From a virus, in the IMG/VR virus record IMGVR_UViG_3300049855_000410, positions 1 through 42,833 of that record: a stretch of 42,833 nucleotides of DNA; one strand, 5' to 3'. The notes below the pieces were generated by a model that was not told the DNA's origin, did no database searches, and was given only the letters and a program-made list of their open reading frames with translations. Shown here piece by piece: positions 39,034 through 42,833 of this stretch (position 1 is the first letter of the stretch; each line of letters begins with the position of its first letter). Both the position numbers and the translations under genes were made by a program.

Positions 39034-39106
39034 ATTATAGCATTTCTTAATAAACTATACTAAACTAGGGTAAACTACCCTAAACTCAGTATAACTCTAA
39101 ATTATA
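39034..39106 (-). promoter_or_regulatory. leftward promoter region of the structural operon
   Basis: TATAAT occurs on the minus strand at 39106-39101 and 39039-39034, flanking the phased repeats. Only poor -35 matches are seen, e.g. TTGCAG at 39132-39127 with 20-base spacing, so an activator may be needed. A third TATAAT lies at 38913-38908. Confidence 0.4.
39051..39090. repeat. four phased 10-bp repeats (TAAACTNNNN)
   Basis: TAAACT occurs at 39051, 39061, 39071 and 39081, exactly one helical turn apart, followed by ATAACT at 39091. The second and third repeats also form AGGGTA/TACCCT (39067-39081). Probably binding sites for a cooperative regulator or iterons of an origin. Confidence 0.65.
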
Positions 39107-39136
39107 CCTGACCAAATTGTAGCATACTGCAAGATG

Positions 39137-39184
39137 GTCGTGACTATTTCGGGATGTAGTCCGAATTAGTCGCGACTATTCCGG
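39137..39184. repeat. 16-bp direct repeats with inverted repeat, next to terL
   Basis: GTCGTGACTATTTCGG (39137-39152) and GTCGCGACTATTCCGG (39169-39184) match at 14 of 16 positions, 32 bp apart. GACTATTTCGG (39142-39152) is nearly the reverse complement of CCGAATTAGTC (39161-39171). Confidence 0.6.
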
Positions 39185-39207
39185 AGTCAGATTCCAAATT
39201 AGTCAGA

Positions 39208-41490
39208 TTAATAATCCCCAAAAGGGTCTTTAGATTTGGGCTTACGGAGCTCTTGCATTTCGCGCATTATTGCTCCAGTTAAATTGTCCTGTTCTAGCTG
39301 TTTCTTCAATTTATCCTCAGGCTTAGGAGCTTCTGGTCGAGACATAATCATGTATCTAAAACTGTCGCAATTAGAGACTAATATTCCCTCTGCATAATAT
39401 TCAGAAACACCTGCAATCGCTAAGTTGTAAACCTTTTCTTCTCCTATGAAGCGCTTTTGCTTTACAGTTAGGGTGGAAGAATTTAGACCGTCGTGAAAAC
39501 TCTGGTTTAACGCGGTATTCTTTATTGCAAACCAAGCAGAGCTTAGTAACTTTAGGTATTTTTGCCCTTTTCTCAGCCACTTGCTTAGAGTGTTTCCTAT
39601 GCCATTCACGCCCTTCTTGGGATCGATGCCATTCAAGTGTAAGGGGACGGATGCTTGCCAAATGCTGCTTTCCTTTTTCGGATTTTGACCAAGAATCTGC
39701 TCTTTGAGCATGTTCTGATAGGTGTTTGAATCCCAGAATGCATTCCAAGTTTGATAAGTCATTGTTGTCGGTATTACCGTTTTTGTGGTGAATATGGTGT
39801 CCTGATGGAATAGCCCCGTTAGCGGCTTTCCAAACCTCTCTATGCAGAGATTCAACGCCTTTTTGGCAATGTGTTCCATTTGCGCGGTAGTATCTACCAA
39901 CTTTCCTAAATAAAATCCCGTTAAACTCGATAATTTGAACCATGAGGAAACATTAACAGCAGTATCGTTAAGAGTCAAGTCGTGAATATTAACTCTTTTT
40001 CCCTCTAAGGTTAAAACCGGATGATCTGGGGTACTAATTAATCTTGCTCCATTGGTAAAAACATATTCCCATACGGGTTTAACTCCAACACAACGAGATG
40101 CCAGCACTTTTTTTGGCCCCAACGAAGTTAATATCGTATCTCCAACACGGATATCTTTGATATATTTAAAACCAACTACGGTGCTTATCTTTGTATCTCC
40201 TACAAAACAGGCGTGATCATTTTTCTTTACGGGAGTTTCCTTCAAGTTCTTGTTCATTTCTTGTCCGGGTTGCAATTCTTCGTATCGATACTGAGTCATT
40301 TCTTCAATTAAATTTGAACATGTATCAAAAATATAAACGGACGGCTTTCCAGTGCGGTCGTTAATTTTTAAATATTGTTTAACTCTGTCAATCCCGGCTT
40401 CAACCTCGTTATTGGCTGGAATAAGCGCCCATTCTTTTGGAAGATGATCCAAATAAGTTTGAAAATCCGAGTCTTTACCTCGATTGGCGCGTGTAGATGG
40501 GTCGATCCAAATACCTTGAATCTTATCCTTACCGTTTAGAGCTATTATTCCCTTTTTCCCTTGTTTTTTATTGCCTTTACAAATCTCTTCAATAATCCAC
40601 TCACGCTCATAAAACTCTCGGTAAATATAAACAGTTCCGTCATAGTCCATTGCGCCCCATAATACCGCTGTAGGGTTCCGAAATCCGTGATCCAATCCGC
40701 AAAACCTAGGCCACTCATCTGGAATTTTAAACGGCTTAATTACATGCACGTCCCGTCTAAACTCGTGATATATCTGACCTGAGAAAGAATCGAAGGAAGC
40801 GTAGATTTCCCGCTCTATACGGTCTTTAGAATAGGAATCTAGCATAGACTGGACGTACCCCTCAGGGAGGAAAACATTCTCAGTAGAGGGCGCTTTAATG
40901 AGTCTAAAGGCCTTTCTAGCTTCAAGGCTCAATCCATCCTGTTTTACAAATAGCTGATACTGCCAATCGTGCCCAGCTGGGTTCGTGGTCATGTAGATTT
41001 TACGTACATGTGCGCCTCTCAACCGGCTTTGCAATAGTAAAAATGCTTCCTGGCTTACTTGGGAGCTTTCATCGATGTAGGCCGCATTCAGATTCAATGA
41101 TCTTAGTTTATCTGGTTCGTCGATACCGCGAAAAATTACATTACTTACCTTACCGTTAGAAGACCTGATGCGTATAATCTGATCCGCAACCCTATCTTCC
41201 ACTATAAGCTCTTTAGGGCAAATATCCCTAAAGGTCTTCATGGTAGTAATCTTAAGCTCTGGGTTAAATAGCCTACACACTAAGTAGTCGCCCGGATATA
41301 ATACGGCCAGGGAAAGAGTGGTAAGACACCCGATAGTGGTCTTAGCGCTACCTACTCCACCGGCATAAAGAACATACTTAGGGCCAGAAGGATTAACCAC
41401 GCAGTCAAAAAACTGTTGTTGTTTGGGAAGGAGCCTTTTAGGCGACCCATCTGGAGGAGAAGGCAGGCAATCTACGAGATTAATTTTCAT
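39208..41490 (-). CDS. terL: terminase large subunit interrupted by an intein
   Basis: A 760-aa precursor that packages DNA into the head. The extein has Walker A GGVGSAKTT (residues 44-52), Walker B YIDES (Asp140, Glu141) and three RNase H-like nuclease Asp motifs: GLDHG (Asp267), WIDPS, and the DHA/CDSFRY motif that is split by the intein. The intein covers residues 428-707. Joining DHA to CDSFRYM restores the canonical C-terminal motif, and the spliced protein would be about 480 aa, normal for TerL. Without splicing the nuclease active site is broken. The start overlaps the previous stop region and has a weak binding site. Confidence 0.9.
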   Translation of the reverse strand: MKINLVDCLPSPPDGSPKRLLPKQQQFFDCVVNPSGPKYVLYAGGVGSAKTTIGCLTTLSLAVLYPGDYLVCRLFNPELKITTMKTFRDICPKELIVEDRVADQIIRIRSSNGKVSNVIFRGIDEPDKLRSLNLNAAYIDESSQVSQEAFLLLQSRLRGAHVRKIYMTTNPAGHDWQYQLFVKQDGLSLEARKAFRLIKAPSTENVFLPEGYVQSMLDSYSKDRIEREIYASFDSFSGQIYHEFRRDVHVIKPFKIPDEWPRFCGLDHGFRNPTAVLWGAMDYDGTVYIYREFYEREWIIEEICKGNKKQGKKGIIALNGKDKIQGIWIDPSTRANRGKDSDFQTYLDHLPKEWALIPANNEVEAGIDRVKQYLKINDRTGKPSVYIFDTCSNLIEEMTQYRYEELQPGQEMNKNLKETPVKKNDHACFVGDTKISTVVGFKYIKDIRVGDTILTSLGPKKVLASRCVGVKPVWEYVFTNGARLISTPDHPVLTLEGKRVNIHDLTLNDTAVNVSSWFKLSSLTGFYLGKLVDTTAQMEHIAKKALNLCIERFGKPLTGLFHQDTIFTTKTVIPTTMTYQTWNAFWDSNTYQNMLKEQILGQNPKKESSIWQASVPLHLNGIDPKKGVNGIGNTLSKWLRKGQKYLKLLSSAWFAIKNTALNQSFHDGLNSSTLTVKQKRFIGEEKVYNLAIAGVSEYYAEGILVSNCDSFRYMIMSRPEAPKPEDKLKKQLEQDNLTGAIMREMQELRKPKSKDPFGDY
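39370..40209 (-). mobile_element. intein (280 aa) inserted in the terL nuclease motif
   Basis: Starts at Cys428 (CFVGDTKISTVVGFKYIKDI, Hint block A), has block B STPDHPVLT, block F KVYNLAIAGVSEYYAEG, and ends ILVSN followed by Cys708. The usual penultimate His is a Ser. The Hint parts amount to about 89 residues at the front and 30-50 at the end, i.e. a mini-intein; the middle encodes an HNH gene in another frame. Boundaries are clear because the flanks join to a conserved TerL motif. Confidence 0.9.
39401..39943 (-). CDS. HNH homing endonuclease nested in the intein, different frame
   Basis: A 180-aa protein fully inside the intein, in the -1 frame relative to terL. The core LHREVWKAANGAIPSG and HHIHHKNGNTDNNDLSNLE is a textbook HNH_3 domain with the H-H, N and second H-region residues, followed by WHRSQEGREWHRKHSKQ and a C-terminal zinc-finger-like CLVCNKEYRV with a later NCKAKALHRRR. 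A stop codon lies four codons upstream, so the ATG at 39943 is the only plausible start. It has no Shine-Dalgarno sequence. It would cut intein-less terL and drive homing. The overlap of about 540 bases with the intein frame is the striking point. Confidence 0.8.
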   Translation of the reverse strand: MVQIIEFNGILFRKVGRYYRANGTHCQKGVESLHREVWKAANGAIPSGHHIHHKNGNTDNNDLSNLECILGFKHLSEHAQRADSWSKSEKGKQHLASIRPLTLEWHRSQEGREWHRKHSKQVAEKRAKIPKVTKLCLVCNKEYRVKPEFSRRSKFFHPNCKAKALHRRRKGLQLSDCRCF

Positions 41491-41684
41491 TAGTATTTCT
41501 CAAACTTGAATATATTCACAATCTTAGGCTTATTGCGCTCTTCTTCGGCCTTCTTACGCCTAGCCTCTTTCATTTTCTTTACATGAGGCATCATGGTGGA
41601 AAGCTTACGTTTTTTCCTCCACCTGACAATTTGATCGTCTACTTCGATATATTTATCTTGATTATAGATTTTGCGCAATTTCAT
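41490..41684 (-). CDS. small very basic protein (64 aa)
   Basis: A 64-aa protein with many Lys and Arg, mainly helical (MKEARRKKAEEERNKPK). It lies directly before terL, overlapping it by one base, and overlaps the upstream gene (ATGA). Start follows GGGAAG. It could bind DNA or assist packaging. Unknown family. Confidence 0.55.
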   Translation of the reverse strand: MKLRKIYNQDKYIEVDDQIVRWRKKRKLSTMMPHVKKMKEARRKKAEEERNKPKIVNIFKFEKY

Positions 41685-42001
41685 AACAAATGCTTCCCAA
41701 ATGCATTAGCGTACTTTATCTGCTCATTTCGATCTCGGCTAATTTTAAGCCTCTTTACCCACTCCGCTAGATCTTCAGCTCCAAACTCGTGCAATGACTC
41801 GCTGCCGTCTCGTTCAAAGCAAACAGCCTTATATCTAACTGCCTCCCCTTTAGATCTAGCAACCGGATTACCAACCCAGATCTCACCCCCAGAACCGGAT
41901 AGCGACAGCTCCTCTACGGATCTATCAAAAGCATCTAAACTTGGCAAGGTGATGCATGGATAGAATTCGATGAATTGGCCGTTATTTATCCACTGGTCCA
42001 T
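41681..42001 (-). CDS. hypothetical protein (106 aa) upstream of terL
   Basis: A 106-aa protein with a mixed alpha/beta first half and a helical end (EDLAEWVKRLKISRDRNEQI). Its place two genes before terL is where a small terminase subunit would be expected, but no HTH is seen. The start follows GAGGGG. Function unknown. Confidence 0.55.
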   Translation of the reverse strand: MDQWINNGQFIEFYPCITLPSLDAFDRSVEELSLSGSGGEIWVGNPVARSKGEAVRYKAVCFERDGSESLHEFGAEDLAEWVKRLKISRDRNEQIKYANAFGKHLL

Positions 42002-42003
42002 AC

Positions 42004-42117
42004 CTACCCCTCAACCTTTCCAAAATAATCGATTTTAGACCGACTTCGTTTTTGCGATATACAATAATTACACATACTTAATTTTTCCACTTTCGGGGGT
42101 AAAAAGGGGTGTGCCAT
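42004..42117 (-). CDS. tiny CxxC protein (37 aa)
   Basis: A 37-codon frame filling the gap between 42001 and 42123. Product begins MAHPFLPPKVEKLSMCNYCI and continues with basic residues; CNYC is a CxxC pair that could bind metal. A weak binding site (AAAGG) lies close to the ATG. The gap position supports a gene, but it is unproven. Confidence 0.35.
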   Translation of the reverse strand: MAHPFLPPKVEKLSMCNYCISQKRSRSKIDYFGKVEG

Positions 42118-42122
42118 TGCCT

Positions 42123-42605
42123 TTATAACCCCTCTGCACCCTTTGCCGCTTTTCGCGCTCTGTAGGCTGCAATCTTTTCTTCGTTTGACATAGCAAATCG
42201 TTCCTTAGCCGCCTGCATTACCTTCTCATCCAGCTCCCCTACTAATACGGGGGTAGGCGGGGTCGCTGTCCGAGAAGCCCGTCTTGGCTTGGTTCTTAGC
42301 ATTCTGGAAAGATCCCATTCATCTGGGTGGCAAAAGCCGTAGATCCTTTGTTTTCTGAGTCCAAAACCACGTGATTCCGTGTGTTTAATGACCCGTCGTT
42401 TAATTAAAAGTGCTATAGAGGAATATACACTTAATTTAGTTAACCCTGTCTTTTCAACTATTTCGGATGTACAAGGCGAATAATCTTCCTGGTGAGATAG
42501 CATATACGACACCACTTTTAACTCAGACCCAGATAAAGCGCGTAATAGCTCTAGAGGCACTTGCGCAAAAACTCTGTTATAAACCACCGTTTGTTTTCCT
42601 TTCAT
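42123..42605 (-). CDS. winged-helix DNA-binding protein
   Basis: A 160-aa protein with a winged helix at about residues 20-80 (LSGSELKVVSYMLSHQEDYS, then SEIVEKTGLTKLSVYSSIAL), like MarR-type or phage replication-initiator (Rep/O-type) N-terminal domains. The C-terminal half is basic and proline-rich. I start at the ATG at 42605, since AGGAGG lies 4 bases upstream and the promoter is only 17 bases before it; the longer frame to 42644 would include the promoter itself. It may initiate replication or regulate the structural operon. Confidence 0.65.
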   Translation of the reverse strand: MKGKQTVVYNRVFAQVPLELLRALSGSELKVVSYMLSHQEDYSPCTSEIVEKTGLTKLSVYSSIALLIKRRVIKHTESRGFGLRKQRIYGFCHPDEWDLSRMLRTKPRRASRTATPPTPVLVGELDEKVMQAAKERFAMSNEEKIAAYRARKAAKGAEGL

Positions 42606-42621
42606 ACTTCCTCCTAAAACG

Positions 42622-42649
42622 ATCTTAGCACCTCTTTTAACCAAGTCAA
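42622..42649 (-). promoter_or_regulatory. sigma70-like promoter for the rightmost leftward gene
   Basis: On the minus strand TTGACT (42649-42644) and TAAGAT (42627-42622) with a 16-base spacer; -35 matches 5 of 6 and -10 matches 5 of 6. The start of transcription would lie about 10 bases before the Shine-Dalgarno and ATG at 42605. Confidence 0.65.
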
Positions 42650-42833
42650 TAAAAATAGGTATACTTATTTAGGTAGCAAAGCATAATAACTATGCTCTAT
42701 ATATAATAAATATATTTATAATTAGTACTACTATTATTAATACTATTATAATTAATATAGGGTATAATAATTATACTACTGGTAATTACTGAGAAATTTG
42801 TTTTATTACGAACTTATTTTTACTTCGCAATAC
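42650..42833. other. AT-rich right end, no gene
   Basis: An AT-rich stretch with GCATA/TATGC (42684-42698) and repeated TATAAT/ATTATA-like words. No gene is supported. It does not match the left end, so a direct terminal repeat is not evident. Confidence 0.5.

Larger units (their letters stand above)
38755..39207. other. control region between terL and the structural operon
   Basis: No gene is seen. On the leftward strand there are three TATAAT boxes (39106-39101, 39039-39034, 38913-38908), all without a good -35. Between them lie four phased TAAACT repeats. Next to terL are two 16-bp repeats. A CGTGGG/CCCACG stem (38804-38839) sits in the presumed leader of the gene at 38754. TGTCCCC/GGGGACA (38873-38907) abuts the third -10 box. 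Confidence 0.6.

Noticed and set aside
1-42833. Direct terminal repeat joining the two window ends
   Set aside because: The first bases (C-rich) and the last bases (AT-rich) do not match by eye, so I cannot claim terminal redundancy or circularity.

Overview
The window is most or all of the genome of a tailed double-stranded DNA phage, probably a podovirus. The head-tail genes are a large P22/T7-type portal (734 aa), a short connector, a 671-aa tail protein and three gly/ala/gln-rich internal (ejection-type) proteins. There is no tape measure, sheath or tail-tube cluster. No integrase or lysogeny repressor is recognisable, so a lytic lifestyle is likely. The host looks Gram-negative: there is a lipoprotein, secreted proteins with signal peptides, a spanin-like overlapping pair, and near-consensus sigma70 promoters. 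I cannot name the host or find a terminal repeat joining the two ends.

The layout has four gene blocks. (1) 531-4849, rightward: small early genes, an Rrf2-like regulator, a GT4 glycosyltransferase and a MazG/MazZ-like nucleotide pyrophosphohydrolase. (2) 4779-7187, leftward: a trypsin-like membrane protease, two small membrane proteins, a TerS-like HTH protein, a HAD phosphatase-like protein and an M15-type endolysin candidate. (3) 7584-18635, rightward: methyltransferase, DnaQ-like exonuclease, RecB/Cas4-like nuclease, Rad52-like annealing protein, tRNA-Asn followed by a highly structured RNA segment, family A DNA polymerase, lytic transglycosylase, DnaB-like helicase, pentapeptide-repeat protein, HNH nuclease, CHC2/Toprim primase, a sigma-region-4-like protein, metallophosphoesterase and a spanin-like pair. 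(4) 42605-18570, leftward: a winged-helix protein, TerL carrying an intein, portal, glycosyltransferase, scaffold, capsid, fibre/spike genes, tail genes and internal virion proteins.

Regulatory DNA is concentrated in the left end (1-530), the divergent region 7188-7583 and the gap 38755-39207 downstream of terL. These hold direct repeats, inverted repeats and promoters, and some elements are shared between the first two.

The most striking points are four. First, a terL intein of 280 aa contains a complete HNH endonuclease gene in a different reading frame, so about 540 bases are open in both frames. Second, the capsid gene is followed by an array of nine extra stop codons, the last eight at 4-nt intervals covering all three frames, then a terminator hairpin. 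Third, a structured RNA segment lies directly 3' of the tRNA. Fourth, there are helically phased 10-bp repeats in front of the structural operon.
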